Shown one piece after another: positions 35,892 to 45,055 of a stretch of DNA of 64,000 nucleotides. The position numbers were made by a program, and so were the translations under genes. The notes under the pieces were generated by a model. It was not told the DNA's origin, did not search any database, and saw nothing but the letters and a program-made list of their open reading frames with translations. Source of the stretch: Bacteroidales bacterium UBA1309 (GTDB taxonomy: Bacteria; Bacteroidota; Bacteroidia; Bacteroidales; Dysgonomonadaceae); the NCBI GenBank assembly GCA_002307185.1, contig DBTT01000011.1:1-64000 (forward strand). Direction: 5' to 3'. Every line of letters begins with the position of its first letter. Position 1 is the stretch's first letter.

Positions 35892-37844
35892 TTAATCTTC
35901 CAGTTCCCAAGAATTCATCAGTCTATCCACTTCTTCCGTTAATTGCTCGGCAAAGGTAGTAAATTTCATTGAACCTTTATCACCTTCACCCTGTTTTCTT
36001 ACCGAAACTTCTTCATTTTCGGCCTCTTTCTCCCCTACGACAAGCAAATAAGGTATCCTTTTCAACTCATTGTCGCGGATTTTGCGTCCAATTTTCTCGT
36101 TACGGTCGTCCACATGAGCACGAATATCCTGTTTTTTAAGATACTTGGCCACTTTGCCGGCATAGTCGTTGAACTTCTCGCTGATAGGCAATATCACAAC
36201 CTGATCCGGGGTCAACCACAAGGGGAATTTCCCGCCGGTATGCTCGATCAACACGGCCACAAAACGTTCCATAGATCCAAACGGCGCACGGTGGATCATC
36301 ACAGGACGATGCTTCTGGTTGTCGGATCCGGTGTATTCCAAGCCAAAACGTTCGGGTAAGTTGTAATCCACCTGGATGGTACCCAACTGCCAACGGCGGC
36401 CAATGGCATCTTTCACCATGAAGTCAAGTTTTGGACCATAGAAAGCTGCTTCACCCAATTCGGTTTTGGTTTTCAAGCCCTTTTCCTGACATGCTTCAAT
36501 GATAGCGCGTTCAGCCTTGTCCCAATTTTCGTCCGATCCGATGTATTTTTCTTTGTCGTTCGGATCACGCAAAGATATTTGGGCTTCAAAGTTTTCGAAA
36601 TCCAAAGCCTTGAAGATGATGAAAATAATATCCATCACTTTCAAAAATTCGTCTTTCAACTGGTCGGGTGTACAGAAAATGTGTGCGTCGTCCTGAGTAA
36701 ACCCTCGAACACGAGTCAAACCGTGAAGCTCGCCGCTCTGTTCGTAACGATATACCGTTCCAAATTCGGCCAAACGCAAAGGCAAATCCTTGTAAGAGCG
36801 GGGAATTACCTTATATATCTCGCAGTGATGGGGACAGTTCATCGGTTTCAACAAGAATTCTTCGTTTTCGTCGGGCGTATGGATTGGCTGAAACGAATCT
36901 TTTCCATATTTGGCATAATGCCCGGAAGTGACATACAAAAGTTTGCTTCCGATATGGGGAGTCATCACCTGGTCGTAATCAAATTGCTTTTGAATTTTCT
37001 TCAGAAAATCTTCGAGGCGAAGGCGCAATTGCGTTCCACGAGGCAACCACAAAGGCAAACCTGCACCCACATTTTGAGAAAAAGCGAACAATTCAAGTTC
37101 CTTGCCCACTTTTCGGTGGTCGCGCTTCTTGGCTTCCTCCAGCAAAGTGAGGTATTCGTCCAACAATTTTTTCTTTGGAAAAGTGATCCCATACAAACGG
37201 GTCAACTGTTTCCTTTTTTCATCGCCCCGCCAGTATGCACCGGCAGCGCTCAATATCTTTACAGCCTTGATATAAGACGTATTCGGCAAGTGAGGCCCGC
37301 GGCAAAGATCGGTAAACGTACCTTGCGTATAGGTAGTAATTGTTCCGTCAGCCAAATCGGTGATAAGTTCCACCTTGTAGTTTTCACCACGGTTGTCAAA
37401 CATAGCCAAGGCATCCGTTTTGGAAATGCTTTTGCGAACAATTTCTTCTTTGTTAGCAATCAGTTCCATCATTTTGGCTTCAATTTTTGGAAAATCGGCA
37501 TCTTTCACCGGTGTGTCACCAAAATCGATGTCATAATAGAACCCATTTTCAATGGCCGGACCGATTCCAAACTTGGCATGTGGGTAGAGTATTTGAACAG
37601 CTTCAGCCATCAGGTGGGCGGAAGAGTGCCAATAAGCATGCTTCCCGTCTTCGTCGTCCCATTTCAACAAATTCACCGTAGCGTCGGTGCTGAGCGGGCG
37701 AGTCAAATCCCATATTTCTCCGTTAACTTTTGCAGCTAGCACGTCTTGTGCTAATCTTGAGCTGATGCTTTCAGCGATTTGCAACGATGTAGTCCCTTCG
37801 GCATATTCACGCACGGAGGCATCGGGAAAGGTAATTTTTATCAT
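35892..37844 (-). CDS. thrS: Threonyl-tRNA synthetase
   Basis: Class II synthetase, 650 residues from MIKITFPDASV (an upstream ATG adds 21 unlikely codons). TGS domain 1-62, editing domain with HSSAHLMAEAVQ (HxxxH) and the Cys/His of FTDLCRGPHLPNT, catalytic core with MNCPHHCEIY, RLAEFGTVYRYEQSGELHGLTRVRGFTQDDAHIFC and HRAPFGSMERF, then the anticodon-binding domain (about 545-640). It heads the thrS-infC-rpmI-rplT operon. Confidence 0.97.
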   Translation of the reverse strand: MIKITFPDASVREYAEGTTSLQIAESISSRLAQDVLAAKVNGEIWDLTRPLSTDATVNLLKWDDEDGKHAYWHSSAHLMAEAVQILYPHAKFGIGPAIENGFYYDIDFGDTPVKDADFPKIEAKMMELIANKEEIVRKSISKTDALAMFDNRGENYKVELITDLADGTITTYTQGTFTDLCRGPHLPNTSYIKAVKILSAAGAYWRGDEKRKQLTRLYGITFPKKKLLDEYLTLLEEAKKRDHRKVGKELELFAFSQNVGAGLPLWLPRGTQLRLRLEDFLKKIQKQFDYDQVMTPHIGSKLLYVTSGHYAKYGKDSFQPIHTPDENEEFLLKPMNCPHHCEIYKVIPRSYKDLPLRLAEFGTVYRYEQSGELHGLTRVRGFTQDDAHIFCTPDQLKDEFLKVMDIIFIIFKALDFENFEAQISLRDPNDKEKYIGSDENWDKAERAIIEACQEKGLKTKTELGEAAFYGPKLDFMVKDAIGRRWQLGTIQVDYNLPERFGLEYTGSDNQKHRPVMIHRAPFGSMERFVAVLIEHTGGKFPLWLTPDQVVILPISEKFNDYAGKVAKYLKKQDIRAHVDDRNEKIGRKIRDNELKRIPYLLVVGEKEAENEEVSVRKQGEGDKGSMKFTTFAEQLTEEVDRLMNSWELED

Positions 37845-38100
37845 ATACTTTTTATAAAATTCACTGTCCGGCATTCCTACAAACAAATGCCTCGCAGCGC
37901 AATTCAAGTTTATTTTTCAGTTCGCAAAAATAATCATTTTACCGGATGAAAACGGGTTTGATGCAAAAAAATCAAAAATAATTGAACGACAGACGCAACA
38001 AGTCGTTCTGGAAAGTGCCCTTGTGCCATGGAAAACCCCGTGAATGAGTGACTTTAGAGCCTTGTTCGCTTGCCCATATATACTTGTTCACTTATTTGCT

Positions 38101-38135
38101 AAAAATAAAAAAGCACCTCGATGGAGAAGTGCTTT
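38101..38135 (-). terminator. rplS terminator
   Basis: AAAGCAC pairs with GTGCTTT around a 12-base loop, followed by TTTTATTTTT on the minus strand, behind the rplS stop codon. Confidence 0.8.
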
Positions 38136-38158
38136 CTTGTTTTTTTTCGCAAAATAAA

Positions 38159-38518
38159 TCAAGCGTTTGTAACCACTCTTTTTTCTTTGATTCTTGCTTT
38201 TTTACCTGTAAGTTTACGAAGGTAATACAATTTCGCACGGCGAACCTTACCCACTTTGTTCAAGGTAATGCTATCGATAAACGGTGATTCGATAGGGAAA
38301 ATTCTTTCTACGCCGATGTTGTCAGAGACTTTGCGCACGGTGAAACGTTTTTTCTCTCCGTGACCAGCAATCTTAATCACAACTCCGCGGTATTGTTGTA
38401 CGCGCTCCTTGTTGCCCTCAATGATACGGTATGCAACTGTCACAGTATCACCACTTTTAAATTTGGGATACGTTTTGTTTGTGGCAAATGCTTCTTCAGC
38501 AATCTTAACTAAATCCAT
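38159..38518 (-). CDS. rplS: 50S ribosomal protein L19
   Basis: 119 residues; landmarks FKSGDTVTVAYRIIEGNKERVQQYRGVVIKI, FTVRKVSDNIGVERIFPIESPFIDSI and VRRAKLYYLRKLTGKKARIKEK. Monocistronic with its own promoter and terminator. It stabilises the subunit bridge in 70S ribosomes. Confidence 0.97.
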   Translation of the reverse strand: MDLVKIAEEAFATNKTYPKFKSGDTVTVAYRIIEGNKERVQQYRGVVIKIAGHGEKKRFTVRKVSDNIGVERIFPIESPFIDSITLNKVGKVRRAKLYYLRKLTGKKARIKEKRVVTNA

Positions 38519-38594
38519 TTTTATTATAGCTATAAAATGATTAATAACGCAATATTCACGAGCCTTTCCCGTCAGAGATTACGTAAAGCGGTCG

Positions 38595-38624
38595 CAAAGA
38601 TAGTAATTATTTATTTATTAGCAA
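38595..38624 (-). promoter_or_regulatory. rplS promoter
   Basis: TTG (38624-38622), 19 bases, TATCTTTG (38602-38595) on the minus strand; about 75 bases upstream of the rplS start. It lies within the apparent 5' part of the plus-strand pseudogene frame, which argues that frame is not coding here. Confidence 0.65.
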
Positions 38625-38746
38625 TATCCGTCCCCACAATTTTGCTTCGAAGGCTTCATTTATCTCTTAAAGTTTTGGACAAACCCACACAAAACAAAGA
38701 CTCCATAAGCCAAACATTCTTGGAAAAGGGAAAAAACGCAACAATT

Positions 38747-39300
38747 ATGAAATTAGGAAATCGTTCTCCTCTATATTTTAACGGAACAAGCATAGAAAGT
38801 TATTTGTATCTTGATTATCGGATCATCAAAGCCGACAACGTAGCCCTCCAAATACAAGCGAACAACCTGACTTTCAAACGCACAGAAGAGCATCAGAAAC
38901 GGCTCACTTCAGCTATTGATAAAAAAGGACGAAAATTGGACGAAACTACGGATGCGGAAGAAAATCTTTTGAACAAACAGCAAGATGCAGACAATGCAAT
39001 TATCACCAATTTATCGCTGGAAGACCAACTAAATTACAGCACCATCACACTCATGATTTACCAAAAACAAGGAGTGCAACACGGGTTGGCTGAAAACGAA
39101 CAAAATGTGAAGGAATACGAACCACATATTGGTTTAAAATACTTTATGCCCTCAAAAATGGTTGGGATATGCTACAATCAATCCTTGTTTTCTTCTTTAA
39201 TATCTGGGCATTGATCCTGCTGGCTCTATTGGGGTATGTGGGCTACAAGCGATATCGGAAATATTTGATAAGAAAAAGCGCTAAAAGGGACAACGACTAA
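38747..39300 (+). pseudogene. DUF4349 protein remnant, 5'-truncated and frameshifted
   Basis: Residues YLDYRIIKADNVALQIQANN, RTEEHQKRLTSAIDKKGRKLDETTDAEENLLNKQQDADNA (a coiled coil) and LEDQLNYSTITLMIYQKQ match the C-terminal half of Bacteroidota DUF4349 lipoproteins as I remember them. The first 100-150 residues, including the lipoprotein signal, are missing; an apparent ATG at 38537 only opens a non-homologous stretch overlapping the rplS promoter. At about 39140-39150 (TACTTTATGCC) one T appears to be lost. The next frame then continues correctly with ALKNGWDMLQSILVFFFNIW, a membrane segment and a Lys/Arg tail ending at 39300. Confidence 0.7.
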
Positions 39301-39319
39301 AACATTCGGAGGATACACG

Positions 39320-39355
39320 AAAAAAAATTACCACCGCCTTTGGGCAGTGGTAATT
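39320..39355 (-). terminator. Terminator of the arabinose operon (after GH51)
   Basis: On the minus strand AATTACCACTGCC-CAAA-GGCGGTGGTAATT forms a 13-bp stem with one U-G pair, followed by TTTTTT. It shares the ATTACCACTGCC arm with the hairpin at 41390. Confidence 0.88.
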
Positions 39356-39402
39356 CATATATAAAAGCTCGCTAAATCAAGATCTTTAAAAAAAAGACAA
39401 AG

Positions 39403-41361
39403 CTACAAGCTTATCACATATACATTAAACGATTGTGCTGGAACTTTAACATGCAGGTCGTTACCAGAAAGATTTACTTGCGAAACCTTTGGAACTGTAG
39501 TGTTTGGTTCATCCAAGGCATTTTCCTTATCCATGTCGCCTTTAAGTAAAATACTTTCCGCAACAGGTTTCACCAGTGAACGTTGCTTAAGGTTTGCCAA
39601 CTGAATTTTCACATTCTTATCCATTGTGGATGCATTGGCCACTTTCACGATAATCTGGCGTTTTTGAACGTCAATCACAGCATTGGCATACAATCCGTCT
39701 TGTCCGGTAATATTTGCCCCGTCCAATTTGATCGGAAGCACATTCGTTCCTTTGTAATGGCTATACAATTGCTGCACATAATAATTCACCGATTTCACCA
39801 TACGTAAGTTGTCGAACCAAATCAAATCGGGATTCCACTGCCAAGCGTCCACGTGAGCCAATAGCGGCGCATAAGTTGCCAACTGAACCACATCTGCGTT
39901 GCGCTCCACACCTGTCAGGAAAGCAGATTCCGCCAATGCCGCCTCAAAACTGTTCTTTTTCACCGGACGGGTGTGACAGGCATATTCTCCGGCAAACACT
40001 TTTGGTCCTTTACGGTCGTAATTGTCATAGCGGGTTGCCCCTTTCAAGAACCAATCCACCGAACGGTAGAAATGCTCATCCACCAAATCCACTTTCAGCT
40101 CCTTCATTTGGGGCCACAGACGGTCGAATTCCGCTCCCTCCGAATCCGGACCAGAAGAACCAACGATTTTTATATTCGGATATTTTTTTCGGATTTGATC
40201 CATGAAAGCCTTCAAATAAATATGATATTGAGCTCCCCATTGTTCATTTCCAACAGCCAAATATTTCATATTGAAAGGTGCAGGATGTCCCATGTCGGCA
40301 CGAATTTTCCCCCACTTGCTGGTGGCAGGGCCGTTGGCGAATTCAATCAAGTCAAGCGCGTCGTCAATGTAAGGCTGTAAAGAATCTAAAGAAACAACTT
40401 GTTCCCTACCCCTTTGAAATTGGCACGAAAAACCGACGCTCAACACAGGAAGCGGCTGTGCGCCGAAATCCTCACACAATTGGAAATATTCAAAGAAACC
40501 CAATCCGTACGACTGGAAGTAATCTGGAAAAAAACGGTGCTTGAATTCATAATTCCAGCGATTCTCGTTCACCGGACGATTTTCAACAGGCCCGATGGTG
40601 TTTTTCCATTGGTAACGAGTTGCCAAATTGTTTCCTTCCACGATGCAACCACCTGGAAAACGGAACACACCCGGATGCAAATCAGCCAATGCTTGAGCAA
40701 TATCAGCACGCATACCGCCCTCACGGTCTTTCCATGTTTTGGCAGGGAAAAGAGATATATGTTCCAAATCAATCGTGCCGTACGAACCGCCCATTCCCAC
40801 ATTTAACTTTGCATGCGCGTCGGTAGTTTTCGAAATGATCTCCCCTGTATATTTTTTCCACTCGTTCCCCGATATCTCTATCTCGACACGCCCTCTGTTT
40901 TCATTTTTGCTATCAATAAATTCGGCAAAAATTTTCACGGGCTTGTCGCCGTAAGCACGGGCGTATAGAGAGAACTTGTATTTTTCATCTTTTTTGATCC
41001 CGATGCCTTTGAAGCCTTCGTTGACAAGACCAGTACCTGTCAACAATTCGAATTTGTTGGTCAAGCGCACATAATGCGGATTGCGTTCAAAAGGGCCACC
41101 TTTGTCTTGTACACTCACCAATCCGTAAGTGGTCCACCCGGTGAGAGGGGCATTGGTGAAATCAAACGAACGGTTTTTAATCAATTCGGCATACAGTCCG
41201 CCATCTGCTCCAAAGTTTATATCCTCGAAGAAGATACCATACATATCGGGTTGAATCGGCACACCAGGCTTCTTAGCGTCCACCACAAAGTTGTAATCCT
41301 GGGCTACGGAGCAAACTGAAATCGACGCCAATAAAGCAAAACTCAGGAATGACTTTATCAT
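39403..41361 (-). CDS. Alpha-L-arabinofuranosidase, GH51 family
   Basis: Exported enzyme releasing arabinose from arabinan and arabinoxylan side chains. Signal peptide MIKSFLSFALLASISVCSVAQ (start at 41361; an upstream Met adds four residues). GH51 landmarks: GIFFEDINFGADGGLYAELIKNRSF, PGGCIVEG, acid/base Glu in LAVGNEQWGAQY, nucleophile Glu in KVFAGEYACH, and a C-terminal beta-domain ending VPAQSFNVYVISL. It is the last gene of the ara operon, separated from the symporter gene by a hairpin. The signal peptide suggests a periplasmic or surface location. Confidence 0.93.
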   Translation of the reverse strand: MIKSFLSFALLASISVCSVAQDYNFVVDAKKPGVPIQPDMYGIFFEDINFGADGGLYAELIKNRSFDFTNAPLTGWTTYGLVSVQDKGGPFERNPHYVRLTNKFELLTGTGLVNEGFKGIGIKKDEKYKFSLYARAYGDKPVKIFAEFIDSKNENRGRVEIEISGNEWKKYTGEIISKTTDAHAKLNVGMGGSYGTIDLEHISLFPAKTWKDREGGMRADIAQALADLHPGVFRFPGGCIVEGNNLATRYQWKNTIGPVENRPVNENRWNYEFKHRFFPDYFQSYGLGFFEYFQLCEDFGAQPLPVLSVGFSCQFQRGREQVVSLDSLQPYIDDALDLIEFANGPATSKWGKIRADMGHPAPFNMKYLAVGNEQWGAQYHIYLKAFMDQIRKKYPNIKIVGSSGPDSEGAEFDRLWPQMKELKVDLVDEHFYRSVDWFLKGATRYDNYDRKGPKVFAGEYACHTRPVKKNSFEAALAESAFLTGVERNADVVQLATYAPLLAHVDAWQWNPDLIWFDNLRMVKSVNYYVQQLYSHYKGTNVLPIKLDGANITGQDGLYANAVIDVQKRQIIVKVANASTMDKNVKIQLANLKQRSLVKPVAESILLKGDMDKENALDEPNTTVPKVSQVNLSGNDLHVKVPAQSFNVYVISL

Positions 41362-41382
41362 ATAAAATATCAAATTAGGTTT

Positions 41383-41419
41383 TTAAAAACATTACCACTG
41401 TCCGAAGGCAGTGGTAATG
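41383..41419 (-). terminator. Internal hairpin with U-tract between symporter and GH51 genes
   Basis: On the minus strand CATTACCACTG and CAGTGGTAATG pair perfectly over 11 bp. The interior can close further on a C(UUCG)G tetraloop. TTTTTAAAAA follows. Located about 110 bases after the symporter stop and 29 before the GH51 start, it looks like a partial terminator or processing site that sets GH51 level relative to the upstream genes. Confidence 0.7.
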
Positions 41420-41530
41420 CAAATTTATAATTTAATACAAGTTGTCAGAAGTGGGATGATGAATAAAAAGCAAAATAATCATTCATTCTTGTTCAAAAAT
41501 AGACAACTAATAATCGCGCTCATCCTCCTT

Positions 41531-43261
41531 TTACCAGAAGTACCAGTAGAACAAACCACAAAGAGTCACTACTCCAAGAGAGGCGATAACGTCCCACTTG
41601 TTCCAACTCTGTTTGATAAGTTTTTTGTAGTCGCTGGTGAAAGTGATAGCGTCTATTTGTTGAGCGGTTGGCTTTGGTGTGAAGAATGATACGACGACCA
41701 TCAACAACATAATGAAGACAAGCAACCATATTTCAAAGATAAGCCAGTTGGTATGCCAGAACCAAGTGGTGGATTCCCAATACCAGCCTGTCATGGTGTC
41801 TTTACCCGTATTGGTAAAGATATTGGTCAACAAACGCGCCATGCCAATCAGAAATCCTATTATCAAACCTGCTTCACCGGCCTTGGGGGTAATTCTCTTG
41901 GAAAAGATACCCATGACGAATACTGCCACCATGGCTGGGGCGAGCAACGACTGTATACCTTGCAAATAGGAATAAAGACTACCAAGACTCATCATGATAG
42001 GTATCCACACAATACCAAGGATTACAACAACAACTGTAGCTATACGACCTACCAAAACGTAACGGGCTTCACTTTTATCCTTAAACATCGGTTTATAAAA
42101 GTCTTCTGTAAAGAGCGTTGCACAGGAATTGAAGAATGCAGCCAAAGAGGCAACCAATGCGGATATAAACCCGATGGTTACAATGCCTTTCACACCGGCG
42201 GGCAACACGAATTTAACCATAGAGCCAAAGGCTGTATCAGGATCGGTTAATGTAAATCCGCTATCTGGACGGGCCGCCAATGCTGCCGCAATCATACCAG
42301 GTATCAAAAACATGAATACCGGTAATATTTTGAAATAACCAGCAGCGATAGTACCTCTTCGTGCACGTTTCATAACTACGTCATTGGGTTCACCTTTTGT
42401 TTGTCCAAGCACACGTTGAACAATGTGCTGGTCGGTACACCAATACCAAAAACCAATAATCGAAGCTCCAATAAATACCCAAAGCCCGGGATATTCGTCA
42501 TAAAAGGGATCGCCCGTCTCGAAGTGGAACATATGGTTTGTGCCATACCCGTTGTTGAGGGTCTTGGAATAATCGATCATCGCCGCCCATCCATCAGGAA
42601 TACTACCACCTCCGAGAGCTGCCAATCCTAAGAAAAGCACAAGGAATGAGCCGATGATAAGAATTGGTGTTTGAATAGCCGAGAGTGTCATCACGCCCTT
42701 CATTCCTCCCAAAATCGTAAAAATACCGGTTATAACGATCAATCCGATAGCTCCGTACCAGAAAGGCAAGCCAAGGAGGCTTTCCATGAAAATACCACCG
42801 GTAAACGCAGTGACACTCACCTTGGTTAGCACATACGCTATAAGCGTAATGATAGACAACCACGAACCCGTGCGAGGCGTGTAACGATTTTTGAGGAAGT
42901 CTGGCATGGTGATAATTTTTCCCAACTTGTTGTTCATCAATTGGTAGAAAGGCACAAAGAGCCAGCCTAAGATCAATATCATCCAGCCTTGCATCTCCCA
43001 GTGTGCCATACCCACACCTGCCTTTGCACCTGTACCAGCAAGCCCCACAAGGTGCTCCGAACCAATGTTAGCCGCAAAAATAGCTGCACCAATAATATAC
43101 CACGGTTCGCCTTTACCAAACAGATAGTCTTCGCTGTTGGCTCCTTGTTGCAAACGCTTATCTTTTTGTACAGAGCGCCATACGGCCCATGCTACAGCCA
43201 CTATCCCGACCGCTATAATCACCCAGTCGAGCCAAATAAATTCATGTGAATTCCAATTCAT
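41531..43261 (-). CDS. Sodium:solute symporter (SSS family), probable L-arabinose transporter
   Basis: 576 residues, about 14 membrane segments; SSS hallmarks GAAIFAANIGSEHLVGLAGTGAKAGVGMAHWEMQGW, NRYTPRTGSWLS and the late FFNSCATLFTEDFYKP. It resembles the SglT/vSGLT group. Its position between araB (21 bases upstream) and GH51 makes L-arabinose the likely substrate, as for araP in Bacteroides; that specificity is inferred from context only. Confidence 0.9.
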   Translation of the reverse strand: MNWNSHEFIWLDWVIIAVGIVAVAWAVWRSVQKDKRLQQGANSEDYLFGKGEPWYIIGAAIFAANIGSEHLVGLAGTGAKAGVGMAHWEMQGWMILILGWLFVPFYQLMNNKLGKIITMPDFLKNRYTPRTGSWLSIITLIAYVLTKVSVTAFTGGIFMESLLGLPFWYGAIGLIVITGIFTILGGMKGVMTLSAIQTPILIIGSFLVLFLGLAALGGGSIPDGWAAMIDYSKTLNNGYGTNHMFHFETGDPFYDEYPGLWVFIGASIIGFWYWCTDQHIVQRVLGQTKGEPNDVVMKRARRGTIAAGYFKILPVFMFLIPGMIAAALAARPDSGFTLTDPDTAFGSMVKFVLPAGVKGIVTIGFISALVASLAAFFNSCATLFTEDFYKPMFKDKSEARYVLVGRIATVVVVILGIVWIPIMMSLGSLYSYLQGIQSLLAPAMVAVFVMGIFSKRITPKAGEAGLIIGFLIGMARLLTNIFTNTGKDTMTGWYWESTTWFWHTNWLIFEIWLLVFIMLLMVVVSFFTPKPTAQQIDAITFTSDYKKLIKQSWNKWDVIASLGVVTLCGLFYWYFW

Positions 43262-43282
43262 TTTATGAATGTATTATAAGAT

Positions 43283-44950
43283 TTAAGAAAACAATTGTTT
43301 TTCAGTAAATTTGCCAACCGCTTGGTATTTCTTATAAAGTTCCAAGTAGATTTCGTGATTGGCTTGATTGGGGTAAAATTCTTTTGCAAAACCCTGCCCC
43401 ATTGTTTCTTGGGCAGCCTCCACATTTGAATAAACTCCGGCAGCTACCGCAGCGAACATAGACGCACCAAAAGCACACGCCTGTTCCGACTTAGCCACTT
43501 TGATAGGCATTCCCAGCACATCGGCTAATGTCTGCATCACAAACGGGGATTTCAATGAAATACCACCTATACCAATGACCGTGTCGATTTCAATTCCGTT
43601 TTCAATGAAACGATCCACAATCGCTTTCGAACCAAAAGCTGTGGCCTCCACCAATGCGCGGAAAATCAACGGAGCTGAACTACCTAGGTTCAAACCTGTA
43701 ATAGTTCCTTTCACCAACTGGCTGGCATCGGGCGTGCGACGGCCATTCATCCAGTCGATAGCCAATACGGAGCTTTCACCCACGGGGACTTTCACGGCTT
43801 CTTCAGACAAAGCAGGAATAACCTGGTCGAGAGTTTCTTCGATTAATTTTTCTTTGGTCACCTCATCAATCAAAGATGTTTTTGCCAAAATAGTTTCGAT
43901 TGGCCAAGCCAACACCTTTTTGAACCAAGCATAGATGTCGCCAAATCCCGACTGGCCAGCTTCCAAACCAATATATCCGGGAATAACTGATCCATCTACT
44001 TGTCCGCAGATGCCTGGAATCAGCTTGTGCTTCATGTCTTCGTAAGAAGCCACCATAATGTCACAAGTGGAAGTTCCAATCACACGGACAAACGATTTAG
44101 GCTTGATTTCAGCACCTACAGCACCCATATGGCAGTCGAAAGCACCCACACCAACTTTTACGTTGGTTGTCAAACCGAGACGTTCCGCCCATTCGGGAGT
44201 GAGTGTTCCTACAGCTACATCACTGGTGTAAGTATTTTCGTACAAATTGGCACGGAATCCTTTCAGCAAAGGCTCGATGGCAACTAAAAATTCTTCAGAT
44301 GGAAGTCCACCCCACTCTTTGACCCACATTGCCTTATGCCCAGCAGAACAGCGTCCGCGAACAATCTTTTCAGGAATCACGTTTCCGGTTATCAGTGCCG
44401 GCATCCAATCGCAATGTTCTACCCAACTGTAAGCAGCTTCACGGATAGATTCATCTTCACGAAGCACGTGAGCAATCTTTGCCCACACCCATTCGCTAGA
44501 ATAGATTCCACCTTCATAAGCTGTGTAGTCAATGTCCCAAGTAGATGCCAGTTCATTGATATGTGCAGCTTCTTTGATCGCTGTGTGATCTTTCCATAGA
44601 ACAAACATCGCATTTGGATTTTCGGCAAACTCAGGGCGAAGTGCCAGCACTTGCCCATCCTTATCAATCAATGCCGGAGTGGAGCCTGTGGTGTCAAAAG
44701 AAATGCCGACAACATTTTCCGCTACATCCTTTGGAGATTTACCCAGAGCCTCTTTTACTGATTCTTCAAGCCCCTCAATGTAGTCAAGCGGGTGTTGGCG
44801 GTATTGGTTTTTCAATGGCAGACAATATTTTCCGTCTTTCCATCTTTTATAGTATTTCACAGCAGAAGCTACCTCTTTTCCAGTTTCGGCTTCCACGATT
44901 AAGGCACGACAAGAGTCTGAACCATAATCAAGACCTATTACGTATTTCAT
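43283..44950 (-). CDS. araB: Ribulokinase
   Basis: FGGY-type kinase phosphorylating L-ribulose. VIGLDYGSDSCRALIVEAETG at the start (phosphate 1 loop), WVEHCDWMPALITG, GAFDCHMGAVGAEIKPKSFVRVIGTSTCDIMV, and the FGGY-family GIGGISLKSPFVMQTLADVLGMPIKVAKSEQACAFGASMFAAVAAG. 555 residues matches the AraB subgroup and distinguishes it from shorter xylulokinases. It lies between araA and the symporter gene. Confidence 0.96.
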   Translation of the reverse strand: MKYVIGLDYGSDSCRALIVEAETGKEVASAVKYYKRWKDGKYCLPLKNQYRQHPLDYIEGLEESVKEALGKSPKDVAENVVGISFDTTGSTPALIDKDGQVLALRPEFAENPNAMFVLWKDHTAIKEAAHINELASTWDIDYTAYEGGIYSSEWVWAKIAHVLREDESIREAAYSWVEHCDWMPALITGNVIPEKIVRGRCSAGHKAMWVKEWGGLPSEEFLVAIEPLLKGFRANLYENTYTSDVAVGTLTPEWAERLGLTTNVKVGVGAFDCHMGAVGAEIKPKSFVRVIGTSTCDIMVASYEDMKHKLIPGICGQVDGSVIPGYIGLEAGQSGFGDIYAWFKKVLAWPIETILAKTSLIDEVTKEKLIEETLDQVIPALSEEAVKVPVGESSVLAIDWMNGRRTPDASQLVKGTITGLNLGSSAPLIFRALVEATAFGSKAIVDRFIENGIEIDTVIGIGGISLKSPFVMQTLADVLGMPIKVAKSEQACAFGASMFAAVAAGVYSNVEAAQETMGQGFAKEFYPNQANHEIYLELYKKYQAVGKFTEKQLFS

Positions 44951-44969
44951 GATTTAATTAGCGAATTTG

Positions 44970-45049
44970 AAAAATGCCAATGCGGTAATGTGTAAACAGC
45001 CCAATATCATTCGATTGAATTAGAATATTGGGATGTTACCGCATTGGCA
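44970..45049 (-). terminator. Nested hairpin with U-tract between araA and araB
   Basis: An outer, perfect 14-bp stem (TGCCAATGCGGTAA at 44975-44988 with its complement at 45036-45049) encloses a second stem (CCCAATAT with ATATTGGG, 45000-45032) that itself contains ATTC/GAAT. TTTTTC follows on the minus strand. It begins 7 bases after the araA stop and probably gives partial termination or 3'-end protection of araA mRNA. Confidence 0.75.
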
Positions 45050-45055
45050 CATTAA

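Noticed and set aside
36579..37739. 386-codon plus-strand frame opposite thrS
   Set aside because: Antisense to strongly conserved thrS motifs; translation has no recognisable domain and reflects codon bias of the real gene.
38537..38746. N-terminal 70 codons of the apparent 225-codon frame at the DUF4349 remnant
   Set aside because: Overlaps the rplS promoter on the other strand and is unlike DUF4349 N-termini; treated as non-coding.
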